NCBI GenBank assembly: GCA_044375625.1
Contig: JBILMH010000020.1
Coordinates: 1-28,698, forward strand
Source of the DNA: CAISOG01 sp044375625
GTDB taxonomy: Bacteria; Pseudomonadota; Alphaproteobacteria; CAISOG01
Direction: 5' to 3'
Length of the DNA: 28,698 bases
Shown here: positions 8,495-17,062 of the stretch, piece by piece
How the letters are laid out: the number at the start of each line of letters is the position of its first letter
Position numbering within the stretch: the first letter of the stretch is position 1
The notes under the pieces: model-generated
The model's input: only the letters and a program-made list of their open reading frames with translations
Databases searched by the model: none
Told to the model about the DNA's origin: nothing
Translations under genes and position numbers: made by a program

Positions 8495-10024
8495 TTACTT
8501 TAGCGGATAGGTCGCATCACCACAGGTGAGCAATCTGAATTTAGCCTTATTTCCGACAATAGCGCTAGCATTTTGTTGCGCCCAGGCAATGGTTGTCGGA
8601 ACGTCATACAAATAGCGTTGACAGACATTTTGATCGTTTGTTTCGACGCAGCTGTATTGGGGCCCACAGTTGCCACGGCGTAGGTTCACGAAATCATCGG
8701 ATTGCAGGGTTAGGTTGGTTGCCCTGCTAACCACCCCCGCAACCTTGCTATCATCAACCATCGAGCTGCCATTTTCCGCACCAGTCGGCAACAGGGCAAC
8801 ATCATACTGGCGCGCCTCAGCGGTTACGCGTTGGTACAAGTCCGTCAGAGGTCTGACCGATCCCTTGGCGCATGAATCCTGGCGCAATTGTGCCAACTGG
8901 TTATAAATGGCTGTGTAGCGGGCGGGATGAAAAGCCAGAAATTTGGCTTTCAGATCATCATCCGACAGAGTACCAGTGATACCCGTTGCCCCCTGAGCAA
9001 TCATGGCCTGCTGCAAAGCTCTGCTCTGGGCATTGATCTCATCAATGGCACGCATCGCCTGAATACTTTGGCCGCGCAAGTTCAGTTCGTTTTTGCGCTG
9101 TTCGTTCCAACTGTATACCAGACCCCCAAAGCTTTGCGCCCAATTGTCAATACAACCAGGCCTCTCCTTTGTGACACAAACACAGTTGGCAACCTGACTG
9201 GGGGCATCCTGAGTGCCCATGCCAACATTACCCACGCCTGTCGCGCGGCTGTTCGTACCAGGGTTGTTTGACCTAAAGCCCGATCTGTTGTTGGGAATAC
9301 TAGAGGGAGTATTTCTGGCAGGGTCGCTTGGGACGGCAACAGAGTTGCGAACCGTGCTGGTTGGGCATTGTTGCGTCTCCTCAGCACAAAAATTGGGCTT
9401 CATCAGCCCCAAAAATCCTTTGACAAAAACACTGGCTGGATTGCTGGGAGCATTAGCCGCGCAGTAGCGCAGCGAGGCACGGGCATCTTCAGCCGCCTTA
9501 CCCGCAATAAAGGTCGCCAAGGTTTTAGACGTTTGGGCGCGTTCATCGTTAATCAGGTCGTTCCAATCGGTGCCATCCTCACCCCCCAAATCTTTAGGAA
9601 AAAATGGTTGGACGCCCTTGTGAAACTGCTTATTGGTATAGGTATAACCCTTGCCATCGGCGCCGGTTTCAAAAGCAACCGCGCCATTGCTGTACAACTC
9701 CCCAAGGCTGGTGATGACCGCCGCCTGGCGATTGCGCAATTCCTGAAGCGCGGAGCGGTGATCATTAATCTTCCCCTGCCACAGGGCGCGGCTTTCGATC
9801 ATCGCAACCCATTGCAAATATTGGTTGTACAGGGTTTGGGCATCATCCAACCCCTTATTCAGATCGGCCATTTGGCCATACAGAGGGCTATCGACACAGC
9901 TGTTGCCCGCCTCAACCGCCAGGGCGGGTCGATGCAGAGCCATCACCATCATCACCGCGCCCAACAAGACTGTAAGGTGACGCCTCAATACGGCACAGGA
10001 TATGCATAATCTAAACATGGTCAT
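8495..10024 (-). CDS. Secreted Cys-rich protein of the T4SS-like operon, unknown function
   Basis: 509 residues from an ATG that overlaps the preceding stop as ATGA, implying translational coupling; a longer frame begins at 10045 but lies inside the upstream gene. A signal peptide (hydrophobic 12-30, cleavage near Ala36) precedes a helical, probably coiled-coil region (about 45-105, rich in Gln/Glu/Leu). A Ser/Asn/Thr-rich middle (about 215-275) and a second helical region (about 300-400) follow. The mature part has twelve cysteines, an even number that suits periplasmic or surface disulfides. I do not recognise the family. Its place between virB4 and virB7/8/9 is where virB5 and virB6 sit in standard operons, but it has no polytopic membrane region and is not VirB6. 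Confidence 0.85.
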   Translation of the reverse strand: MTMFRLCISCAVLRRHLTVLLGAVMMVMALHRPALAVEAGNSCVDSPLYGQMADLNKGLDDAQTLYNQYLQWVAMIESRALWQGKINDHRSALQELRNRQAAVITSLGELYSNGAVAFETGADGKGYTYTNKQFHKGVQPFFPKDLGGEDGTDWNDLINDERAQTSKTLATFIAGKAAEDARASLRYCAANAPSNPASVFVKGFLGLMKPNFCAEETQQCPTSTVRNSVAVPSDPARNTPSSIPNNRSGFRSNNPGTNSRATGVGNVGMGTQDAPSQVANCVCVTKERPGCIDNWAQSFGGLVYSWNEQRKNELNLRGQSIQAMRAIDEINAQSRALQQAMIAQGATGITGTLSDDDLKAKFLAFHPARYTAIYNQLAQLRQDSCAKGSVRPLTDLYQRVTAEARQYDVALLPTGAENGSSMVDDSKVAGVVSRATNLTLQSDDFVNLRRGNCGPQYSCVETNDQNVCQRYLYDVPTTIAWAQQNASAIVGNKAKFRLLTCGDATYPLK

Positions 10025-10881
10025 TGTGTTACGAACCCCGCACAAAATCTGTCACTGCCCTCAACCCGCAAATCGACATTGCTGAAGGCAATCAGGGTGT
10101 CGCATTCGTTCTTAACCACCTCATAGGCTTTTAAGATTTTTTTGCCCTCCGCAACATGCTTTTCCATTTCAATTTCAAGGGCTTTATTACAGTTCAGCGT
10201 TCCAACATTTTTGGCACCACAAACTTTTTTGGATAGCTTGTCCAACGTTGGCAAGCTCTTATGATGCTCAAGCAAGGCATTTTGCGCCCATTGAGCACTG
10301 GCTATTTGCCTAACCGCGCAGGCGGCAATTGCATCTTGAAGATTGGCACGCATTTGTTGCCTTTCTTGCGTAGTTCCCGTGCTGTATTTGGGCGCCACAT
10401 AACTATAACACAAATCGCCTGCCCGCTTTCGGGCGGGGTCAGGATCCATGGAGGCCTGCGCTGAATCGCCCGATGGCACCATATAAGGCAGCGCGGGGGT
10501 CAAATCCGGAACCTGCAGCGAATTATCATTAGAAAAGTTTTTAATGATGCCGCCAAAGGCGCGATTCCAATCAATCCGTCCATCCTGAATCAACTGCAAC
10601 AAAATGTTCGTGGCCTTTTCGGTGACCCATTGTTTGATGGCCTGTTGAAATTTCGAATTATCAAACACGGTGCAGGGATAGGGGGGGGCAACACAGCCAA
10701 AAAACTGCGCCAGACAACCGTATTGGGCGATCATTGCAGTGCAAAAGGGACTAACGGCACCCCCCGCCATGGCCGATTTGGGGGATGCCGTCCAGCCTAA
10801 GACAGCCCACAACAACAATATCGTCATCAAAGACCATCGGCGTTTAACGCGATTGCCGATTCTGGGTTGATAACGAATCAT
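10021..10881 (-). CDS. Secreted Cys-rich protein of the T4SS-like operon, unknown function
   Basis: 286 residues. An N-terminal basic stretch and hydrophobic core (16-31) end in Ser-Ala-Met-Ala (cleavage about 39), a good Sec signal. The mature protein has ten cysteines, four of them clustered in residues 47-67 before a Pro/Tyr turn, and mostly helical sequence after that. I see no known domain. It starts 22 nt after the preceding secreted protein and its TGA overlaps the next start, so the three unknown secreted proteins are translated as a set. A run of eight C encodes part of the Val-Ala-Pro-Pro-Tyr turn. It may be a VirB5-like adhesin or a periplasmic assembly factor, but this is a guess from position only. 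Confidence 0.85.
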   Translation of the reverse strand: MIRYQPRIGNRVKRRWSLMTILLLWAVLGWTASPKSAMAGGAVSPFCTAMIAQYGCLAQFFGCVAPPYPCTVFDNSKFQQAIKQWVTEKATNILLQLIQDGRIDWNRAFGGIIKNFSNDNSLQVPDLTPALPYMVPSGDSAQASMDPDPARKRAGDLCYSYVAPKYSTGTTQERQQMRANLQDAIAACAVRQIASAQWAQNALLEHHKSLPTLDKLSKKVCGAKNVGTLNCNKALEIEMEKHVAEGKKILKAYEVVKNECDTLIAFSNVDLRVEGSDRFCAGFVTQ

Positions 10882-10903
10882 GACTGCTGCACCCTATGCA
10901 ATA

Positions 10904-12499
10904 CTATCCCTTTGGGGGAATAGCGGTTGGGGCGGTAACGAGGTATCGCTGTGCATCCAATATGTCTTTTTGCATTTGAAATGCTGCATTGGCATTTGCA
11001 ATGGTATTTTGGCACTGCTTCAGAGCTATGCTGGCCGCCAAAATTGCGTTGCTAGTTCCAGGCTTTGCGACCTCTTTAACGACTCCATTACAATCGTCTA
11101 ACATTTGCGGCAACTTAGTTTGCCACGCCTTAGCACTGGCAATATATTCTGTTGCTGAATAGGCAAGGTCAGTATTTCGAGCTGCCGTTACCTTCGCAAT
11201 ACATTCTGCCGTGTTATCATTTGGCGGGCAGAAATACTTGGCGTATTGAGCTTTTTCTGCGGCTGCAACCTGCAATCCACTACTGCTTTGACCCTTAAAC
11301 AATCCACCCAATGCTTGGCCAACACCGCCCAGCAATTGTTGCGCCACATTTTCCCCCACATCCTGGGCACAATTGCCAGCATTTCCACCTGAAATGCAAC
11401 CCAAAAGACCAGAAACAGCGGCATTCGCCGCACCACAAACCTTGCCACCCGCCTTATCCTGTTCAGTCAGATCGGGGCATAAAGTCTTACTAAGATCACC
11501 AACACTTAGATTGGAAACCCCGTTGGCGCCGAATGTGGCACCAATTGGGGCACCACCAAAATTCAGTGCGGCAGCAATATTACCAGTGATTTGTCCATTG
11601 GAACCAACACCAAGGCCTGGTTCGATCGTCATTCCAGCTACATTTTGGGGGACGCCCGTTTTATTGGCCTGTTCAATAGCCGTTCGAACCGATGGACTTG
11701 CCGTCATGGTGTAAGAATCGCTCCCTGAAGGCGAAACGGTCAAGGCACCATTGCCAATATTCAGATTCATATTGGCAAGGGTCGCAAAATCTGGAACCTT
11801 TGCATCAGATGTGGTAAAGGCTGTGCCCGCGGCGATTGCAAGGGGTGGGGTTGAACCCGAATAGGCAAATCGCACTGTATTGCCACCAGTGGTAACCCCT
11901 TGCCAAACCCCAGGACCAAACGAAGTGGCGGGGCTCACAAGATTAATAGGCGCAACAGCCAAGCCCGCAACATCACCAAAGTTAAAAGAATTCTGTATTA
12001 ATGCCGCTGGCAATGCCGATGGCGTTGTTACCTTAAACGGATTGTCCCCTGAAAAACTGGCCGTAAAATTACTGCCCAATTGAATGTTGGATGTGCAGGC
12101 AAAATTGTTCATACAATCTTGGAAATTTTGTTGCGGGCTGCGAAAAATACCCGCAAGCGCATCATTGGATCCTCGGTTCACCATATCCGTAAGATCTTGG
12201 GTTATACCGTTCAGGGTTGGCTGAAGAATCTCACCCACCAGTGGCATATTCACCACTGGCCCTAAGGCCTTGTTGGCCTCCTGCATCAATTTTTGCATCG
12301 CCATGTTGATTATTTTGGTTGTCACTTGCTGGACAAATGACTCTGCCAACTTGGCCAAAGAGGCAGCATCAAAGACCGGAACACCAACCGCCATCGCGGG
12401 CTTGGCTGGCATGCTAAGGGTCAGGGACAATGATACCATCACGATGACCAGGGCGCGCATCCATCCACGGGTGCCCTTTTTGGTGTGTAACATCGACAT
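10904..12499 (-). CDS. Large secreted protein with VirB5/TrbJ-like N-terminus
   Basis: 531 residues from an ATG with a strong CAGGAGG 5 nt upstream; the longer frame to 12586 lies inside virB4 and lacks a ribosome-binding site. A signal peptide ends at Ala37 (Pro-Ala-Met-Ala). The mature start, GVPVFDAASLAKLAESF, resembles the P-V-F-D-x-x-N/S-L start of TrbJ/VirB5 proteins, and an amphipathic helix follows to about residue 80. The centre (about 130-330) is rich in Gly, Asn, Ala, Ser and Thr with beta-like repeats. The C-terminal third is helical and Cys-containing; ten cysteines in all. VirB5 is a minor pilin at the pilus tip, usually about 220 residues, so this would be an enlarged relative. 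It follows virB4 directly, which is the virB5 slot. Confidence 0.8.
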   Translation of the reverse strand: MSMLHTKKGTRGWMRALVIVMVSLSLTLSMPAKPAMAVGVPVFDAASLAKLAESFVQQVTTKIINMAMQKLMQEANKALGPVVNMPLVGEILQPTLNGITQDLTDMVNRGSNDALAGIFRSPQQNFQDCMNNFACTSNIQLGSNFTASFSGDNPFKVTTPSALPAALIQNSFNFGDVAGLAVAPINLVSPATSFGPGVWQGVTTGGNTVRFAYSGSTPPLAIAAGTAFTTSDAKVPDFATLANMNLNIGNGALTVSPSGSDSYTMTASPSVRTAIEQANKTGVPQNVAGMTIEPGLGVGSNGQITGNIAAALNFGGAPIGATFGANGVSNLSVGDLSKTLCPDLTEQDKAGGKVCGAANAAVSGLLGCISGGNAGNCAQDVGENVAQQLLGGVGQALGGLFKGQSSSGLQVAAAEKAQYAKYFCPPNDNTAECIAKVTAARNTDLAYSATEYIASAKAWQTKLPQMLDDCNGVVKEVAKPGTSNAILAASIALKQCQNTIANANAAFQMQKDILDAQRYLVTAPTAIPPKG

Positions 12500-12500
12500 G

Positions 12501-14936
12501 TTAACCTCCTGCTTCGATATATTGAGTGACCCAATCGGCGCCGTAACGCCGCATATATTCCTCTGCCATCGCCTTTGACGGCTCATCCGAGAAAAAGACG
12601 CGAATCAGGGGACCCAGCGGCGCCAAATTGGTATCCAAAATCACCGATTCCCCTGTCGCACGTTTCAGCAGGATGGATCGTTTCAGGGTGCGGGCAATCG
12701 GCAACCGCCCCTTAATAAACGCCCATTCCCGCTCGGTCAGGCTCCAATCGGCATATTCCGCCTCCTGCGCCTGACTATTCTGAAAGAAAAAGGTGGTTTG
12801 CGCCTGGCCACGAATCGCCTCCCCCAACCCGGCTGAGGCAATCGCCTCAGGCCGCTGAAAAGCGGAAATAATGGCCGCGTTCCGTTTACGATACTCCTGC
12901 AACATTTGCAGGAAATAGGTGCGGAACATCGGGTGGCGCACCACCGGCTCCGTCTCATCAATAAAAATTAGGGCGGGGCAGCGCAGCTCAGCAATCGCCG
13001 ACTGAATGCGGTGCATCAGGTACAGGATAACCGCCCGCGCCAGATCGTCATGCTCATAAATGCGGGTAAAGTCCAGGGTGACCAGGCGGGTGCTGGTCAG
13101 ATCCAGGGTATCGCGATCGGCGTTGAACACCCCGCCATAAACCGCGGGATCCACCCATTTTTGCAAGGCTTTGCGCAGCGGGCGAGACTTGCTAAAACAG
13201 GCCTCATAAATCGCCGCCAGCGATCGCCTCTCACGCGGCAGGCCGGGCGAATCAAAGGCGGATTCAATAGCAAAACCAATTTCCTCCATCGCTTCGGGAT
13301 CCCGCTCATCCGACAAGGCCTCCAAAAATCCCCGCAGGAAGGATCGATTTTCTACCGTATCGGCGCATTGAAAGGGGTTCAGCGCGGTTTTGCGCCCTGG
13401 CAGATCCGACCCCTCAAACACCACATAGCTGCCGCCCACCGCGTTGCAGAAAATAAACGCCCCACCGTGGCGATCGACCATATAGGTGCGCAGTTTGTTA
13501 TGACGCATGGCCATCGCGGTTAGGAAGTTGACCAGCGTGGTCTTACCCCCCCCGGTTGGCCCAATCGCCACCGCGTGCGCCACCGCCGCCCGATCCGCCG
13601 TCACATGAAACTGAAAGCTATAGGGGGTGCCGGCGGAGGTGCGGAACAGGGCAATCGGCCCCTCCCCCCAATCGGAATGGGGCAATCCCTCCAACTGGCG
13701 ATCCAGGGTGACATGGGTGGCGATATTGCGGGAAAACAGTTTGTAGGATCGCGGCCACAAAGCATAGCTGGGGAATTGGGCAAACCAGCTGGCCTGCGCG
13801 GTTGAGGCTTCCCGCACGGGGGTCACCCCAAAACTGGCGCAGATACGGCGCACATCGGCCACCGCATCCTCCAGCTCTTTCGGATCACGGCCGTAAACGA
13901 AAACGGTCAGGGCGTATTCGGCCATCATTTGGGCATTGCCCGAACTGCCCTCCACCCGATTCAACGCCTCCTCAAACTGAACAGCGTTCATCGCGCTAAA
14001 CCGCGTTGCCAGCGACATTTTGTATTGGTTGGTGATAACGGCGGCGGATTTCAGACGGCTCCACGGCTCAACAATCTGGTGCATAATCATTTCGCCATTG
14101 ACCGCGGCAATCGCCTGCACAAAAGCTTCGTAGGTAAAATCGCCCAGGCCGCGCAGCCCCAATACGGCGCAATGCAGCTTATCACGCCCGCTGCTGAAAT
14201 CGATCATGCCATCATCGCCGCCAAACACCACGGTGTCGGCGGTAATCGCCTCACTAACCCCCTGCCCCACCCCTGCTGGCGCAGGCTTGCTGATGGGGCT
14301 TGCCAGCCGTGCCCATAAGGCCAGCGGGCGGCGGCTGGGATCAGGATTCATCTGATCCAACACCTTGCACTGATACTCATGCAAAATGGTGGCGGCGGTA
14401 TCGATGATAATGTTCAGCTTGGCAATCGCGGTTTTGGCCTTGCCGCCAATCGAAATGGTAATGACCTGGCGATTGCGAAAGGTTTCACGGAACGATTCGT
14501 TCCACTGCCTAGCGATGGCGCGCAGCACGGGATGCTCATGCTCCACCCTGGGCGCAACGTCGGTGCGTTCACGAATCGTAAACACCCGCACGGTGGCGCC
14601 GCTGTCAGCCATGCTGTCCAACCAGTCTTTACGAGCCAGCAACAGGTTTTCCCGCTCATTCCCCGTTAAAAAGGTGTCATCAATACCGGTGACTTCCAAC
14701 ACTTGGCAGATGGTGCCATCGCGGCATTGGATGGTGCGGCCATCGGGCAGAACCTTGTCAAAGGGCAAAAAGTCGGCCAGTCGCGTTTCGCGCGGGTTGG
14801 GCAGGATAACTTGGGATAAGGCGGGCACAACCCCCCCCGCAAACAGCGCACCACCGCCGCCCAGTCCCAATGTTGCCAACAGCAAATTGACTGGCGACCA
14901 GGTGCTTGATAACGCGGCGGCAACCTCAGGGGACAA
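12501..14936 (-). CDS. virB4: VirB4-family type IV secretion ATPase
   Basis: 811 residues, full length for VirB4/TrbE/CagE. Walker A GPTGGGKTT at 459-467, Walker B ALIFIDETEP at 655-664, followed by a QEYRKRNAAIISAFQ-like region and a Gln-rich motif typical of the family. The N-terminal CagE_TrbE domain covers about 60-430. A hydrophobic stretch (about 17-45) may anchor the protein in the inner membrane. The start is taken as TTG, overlapping the virB3 stop, because no ATG occurs for about 100 codons and AAGG lies 8 nt upstream. VirB4 energises pilin dislocation and substrate transfer. Its presence marks this locus as type IV secretion-derived and not only a type IV pilus. Confidence 0.96.
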   Translation of the reverse strand: MSPEVAAALSSTWSPVNLLLATLGLGGGGALFAGGVVPALSQVILPNPRETRLADFLPFDKVLPDGRTIQCRDGTICQVLEVTGIDDTFLTGNERENLLLARKDWLDSMADSGATVRVFTIRERTDVAPRVEHEHPVLRAIARQWNESFRETFRNRQVITISIGGKAKTAIAKLNIIIDTAATILHEYQCKVLDQMNPDPSRRPLALWARLASPISKPAPAGVGQGVSEAITADTVVFGGDDGMIDFSSGRDKLHCAVLGLRGLGDFTYEAFVQAIAAVNGEMIMHQIVEPWSRLKSAAVITNQYKMSLATRFSAMNAVQFEEALNRVEGSSGNAQMMAEYALTVFVYGRDPKELEDAVADVRRICASFGVTPVREASTAQASWFAQFPSYALWPRSYKLFSRNIATHVTLDRQLEGLPHSDWGEGPIALFRTSAGTPYSFQFHVTADRAAVAHAVAIGPTGGGKTTLVNFLTAMAMRHNKLRTYMVDRHGGAFIFCNAVGGSYVVFEGSDLPGRKTALNPFQCADTVENRSFLRGFLEALSDERDPEAMEEIGFAIESAFDSPGLPRERRSLAAIYEACFSKSRPLRKALQKWVDPAVYGGVFNADRDTLDLTSTRLVTLDFTRIYEHDDLARAVILYLMHRIQSAIAELRCPALIFIDETEPVVRHPMFRTYFLQMLQEYRKRNAAIISAFQRPEAIASAGLGEAIRGQAQTTFFFQNSQAQEAEYADWSLTEREWAFIKGRLPIARTLKRSILLKRATGESVILDTNLAPLGPLIRVFFSDEPSKAMAEEYMRRYGADWVTQYIEAGG

Positions 14937-15219
14937 ATTTGTTACCTTTTTTCAGTTTTATAATGTTTTTGGTGCGACGCTGGCCATAGCTCCACGCGCG
15001 CAACACATTGGTTATATGCGGCTCCTTCTCCCCCACAGCGATGAGGGCAATGTGACAGCCGATGGCGAACAAGACGCAGTATAGGGGATTGACCTTAAAC
15101 ATCGAAATCAAAAAAACCATGCCGGTGCAATTCAACGCCAACACAATCGCGCCAATTTTGTAGGGGGCAAACAACAGTTTAGACGGATAGCTAACAGCGC
15201 GCATCACAGGTTCTGGCAT
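14926..15219 (-). CDS. virB3: VirB3/TrbD-family inner-membrane protein
   Basis: 97 residues from an ATG with AGGGGAG 6 nt upstream; a TTG six codons earlier is possible but overlaps the preceding gene. Two closely spaced hydrophobic segments (about 22-40 and 46-63) and a basic C-terminus rich in Lys/Arg fit VirB3, as does the early RAVSYPSKLLFAP stretch and the later HITNVLRAW. VirB3 works with VirB4 in pilus assembly and is nearly always encoded just before it, as here, where the two reading frames overlap by 11 nt. Confidence 0.88.
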   Translation of the reverse strand: MPEPVMRAVSYPSKLLFAPYKIGAIVLALNCTGMVFLISMFKVNPLYCVLFAIGCHIALIAVGEKEPHITNVLRAWSYGQRRTKNIIKLKKGNKFVP

Positions 15220-15230
15220 GATATTCTCCC

Positions 15231-15647
15231 CTAACAACCACCGTCTATATCATAGCCGCTTATCAGCTTGATAATTTCTTTTACCAACACAATCATGGCG
15301 GATGCCCCCAAAATGGTAAACAACCATGTCCAGTTAAAACGACCAAACATGACGGAGGCGGCCAACCCCAACACCGCCAGGCCTATTAGCCCCAACACCA
15401 CGGGTCGCACACCGCAGGTGGCGGTATCCACCGCCTTTTTGGCTTCGGCAAAAACAGGACTGCTGGCCGATCCAACGGCATAGGCTTTTGGCGCAATCGC
15501 CATGCTGCACAGAAACACTACCGCGCATAGCCACAGGGCGCGACCTGTAGCGCGCATCGTCATGCTTCCCCCGCTTTTACGCCAATGAGCCAAATAATTT
15601 TTAACCGCCATTTGCACAATCCTAAAGTTTGTAACCATCGTCATCAT
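15231..15647 (-). CDS. VirB2-type pilin-like protein with flanking cysteine pair
   Basis: 138 residues from an ATG that overlaps the previous stop as ATGA. An ATG at 15563 with GGGGG just upstream gives a more usual signal peptide and may be the true start (110 residues). The signal sequence ends in Ala-Tyr-Ala. The mature part has two hydrophobic segments (about 84-103 and 106-126) joined by the short loop MFGRFNW, the VirB2/TrbC hairpin. One Cys (78) precedes the first segment and one is the last residue (138), so both would face the periplasm and could pair. It is closest to the next gene upstream, sharing the LFGRF/MFGRF loop and both Cys positions. Confidence 0.8.
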   Translation of the reverse strand: MMTMVTNFRIVQMAVKNYLAHWRKSGGSMTMRATGRALWLCAVVFLCSMAIAPKAYAVGSASSPVFAEAKKAVDTATCGVRPVVLGLIGLAVLGLAASVMFGRFNWTWLFTILGASAMIVLVKEIIKLISGYDIDGGC

Positions 15648-16003
15648 GGTGTCGGACAAGCCACATCAATATCCGTTAACCATTGTACCAAGGCATCCGC
15701 CAACACCGCCAGGCCACAGGCCGCCAGAATGGTAAAAAACCACCCCCAACTGAATCGCCCGAACAGCGCCGACGCCGCCAGAAAAAGAATCGCCAGCCCC
15801 GCCATCCCCAGCACAATTGGCCGCCCCTGGCAATAGGCACTCTTGGCCGCCACCTCCGCCTCTTTAAACATAGCGGGATCATCGGCCAGAACAGGATGCG
15901 GCAAATTGCCAAACACAAAAAATACCACCAACAAAGCCAACCAGACTTTGGTTAACAGTCTTTTGCCACAATCGCGCATTTGCTTTTTCCCGCAGTCATT
16001 CAT
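15644..16003 (-). CDS. VirB2-type pilin-like protein with flanking cysteine pair
   Basis: 119 residues from an ATG 13 nt after the preceding stop, with AGGA upstream. A longer frame to 16078 runs into the triple-pilin gene and is unlikely. A signal peptide (hydrophobic 17-31, cleavage near Val-Leu-Ala at 40) is followed by a short helix and the two-segment VirB2 hairpin (about 62-110) with loop LFGRFSWGW. Cys58 precedes the first membrane segment and Cys116 follows the second. Linear VirB2 pilins are short, two-span proteins that are extracted into the conjugative pilus. This copy and the next one downstream look like a tandem duplication. Confidence 0.82.
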   Translation of the reverse strand: MNDCGKKQMRDCGKRLLTKVWLALLVVFFVFGNLPHPVLADDPAMFKEAEVAAKSAYCQGRPIVLGMAGLAILFLAASALFGRFSWGWFFTILAACGLAVLADALVQWLTDIDVACPTP

Positions 16004-16016
16004 CACAATTTTAATC

Positions 16017-16991
16017 CTAAGGAGTACTATACAAATCGGCAATCTCGCTGCCACCGAAATACAGGAAGGCCTGGTCAATCAGCGCGATCATCGCCAATCC
16101 TGCAATCGCCATAAACAGCACGCTAAAGCGCAGCTTGCCGAACATGCTCATAACCCCCAACGCCACCATGGCAATACCACCCACCGCGTAGGACATGGTG
16201 CGAACATTTTGATAGCTTCTGGTGCCGGCATCGCCAACCGTGCTGAACACCGTCGTATCGCTGAACAATGCGCCCGTGGTCACGGTGCAACTGGTGCTGG
16301 AATAGTTGAAGAAGGCCAGAACTTGGTCAATCACCGCAATCATGGTCAGGCCGCCCAGCGCGCTGAAAAACCACACCCATCGCATGTTGCCAAACATACA
16401 AACAATCGCCATTCCCACCAACGCCACCCCGCCAATGGCATAGGCAATGGTACGAATGTTGTCATAGCTGACCTTCACCCCCTTACACACCCCTTCTGTA
16501 TTACCAAAAACTTTGCCCGCCGCGTCGGATCCATAAAGTGCGGATGACGCAACCACCGTACCATCACTGGCTTTGTAGCCCAGAAACAGTTGAACATTGT
16601 CGATCATGACCAGCATGGTCATGCCCCCCAACAGGCTGAAAAACCACACCCAACGAATCGTGCCAAACATGGCCAAGGCCGCCAGAGCGATTAAAGAGAT
16701 TGCCCCAAACCCCATCACCACATTGCGGGTGTTATCGCGCAGGGTTGCGGTGCCATCGGTTAAAGGTTTTTTGACCGTATCAACACTGTCGCTGTCCATA
16801 AATTTGTATGGTTGAGCCTGGCTGATGGTGGTGGGCGCCATCATAAACCACAGCAAGGACATCAATATCAGAGCGAAACAGGCACGTCCCCGCAACAAAC
16901 CATTCTGCAGCGCGCTATTCCGCCCCGCCCCCATTAAGTGGGGCGCCTTGCCCGCAAAAGGCCTTCTCAAACGCTGCATAACCATGGTCAT
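16017..16991 (-). CDS. Fused triple VirB2-type pilin (three tandem pilin domains)
   Basis: 324 residues. After a long basic N-terminus and a signal-like segment (36-59) the protein carries three copies of the two-span VirB2 hairpin at about 84-139, 175-230 and 259-313. Each copy has an N-(I/V/T)-R-x-(x)-x-Y/M start, a MFG-x-(I/M/L)-R loop and an I-D-(Q/N) motif near its end. Copies I and II share RWVWFFS. Linkers of about 28-36 residues would lie in the periplasm if each copy has the normal topology. Copy II is flanked by Cys169 and Cys235; copies I and III are not. VirB2 is normally encoded as single domains, so this is unusual. It may be cleaved into three pilins or be a permanently linked trimer. 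The ribosome-binding site is weak. Confidence 0.85.
   Translation of the reverse strand: MTMVMQRLRRPFAGKAPHLMGAGRNSALQNGLLRGRACFALILMSLLWFMMAPTTISQAQPYKFMDSDSVDTVKKPLTDGTATLRDNTRNVVMGFGAISLIALAALAMFGTIRWVWFFSLLGGMTMLVMIDNVQLFLGYKASDGTVVASSALYGSDAAGKVFGNTEGVCKGVKVSYDNIRTIAYAIGGVALVGMAIVCMFGNMRWVWFFSALGGLTMIAVIDQVLAFFNYSSTSCTVTTGALFSDTTVFSTVGDAGTRSYQNVRTMSYAVGGIAMVALGVMSMFGKLRFSVLFMAIAGLAMIALIDQAFLYFGGSEIADLYSTP
16053..16742 (-). repeat. Three tandem VirB2-domain coding repeats
   Basis: The pilin-domain units lie at about 16575-16742, 16302-16469 and 16053-16217. At DNA level units I and II still match over 35 bases, 16636-16670 against 16363-16397, with 31 identities by my count, which indicates duplication of DNA and not convergence. 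Unit III is more diverged and its loop resembles the separate pilin gene at 17121-17495 (MFGKL). Confidence 0.8.
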
Positions 16992-17062
16992 TACTCAGTG
17001 CCCAACCTGTTCACCATCATTAAAAAAAACCACCCGATTTATCCCAAATGTTCTTTTGCCCC

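Noticed and set aside
9368..10009. 213-codon plus-strand frame
   Set aside because: It lies opposite the secreted Cys-rich gene 8495-10024, which has a signal peptide, start coupling and operon context; the plus frame has no ribosome-binding site or recognisable domain.
10904..12586. Longer start of the 531-residue secreted protein
   Set aside because: The extra 29 codons lie inside virB4, have no ribosome-binding site, and would bury the signal peptide; the ATG at 12499 has CAGGAGG.
14386..15084. 232-codon plus-strand frame across virB4 and virB3
   Set aside because: Antisense to two clearly recognisable genes; composition is that of a shadow frame.
17022..17062. Intrinsic terminator formed by the hairpin and the eight-U run
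   Set aside because: The U-run is about 34 nt past the stem, too far for a canonical terminator.
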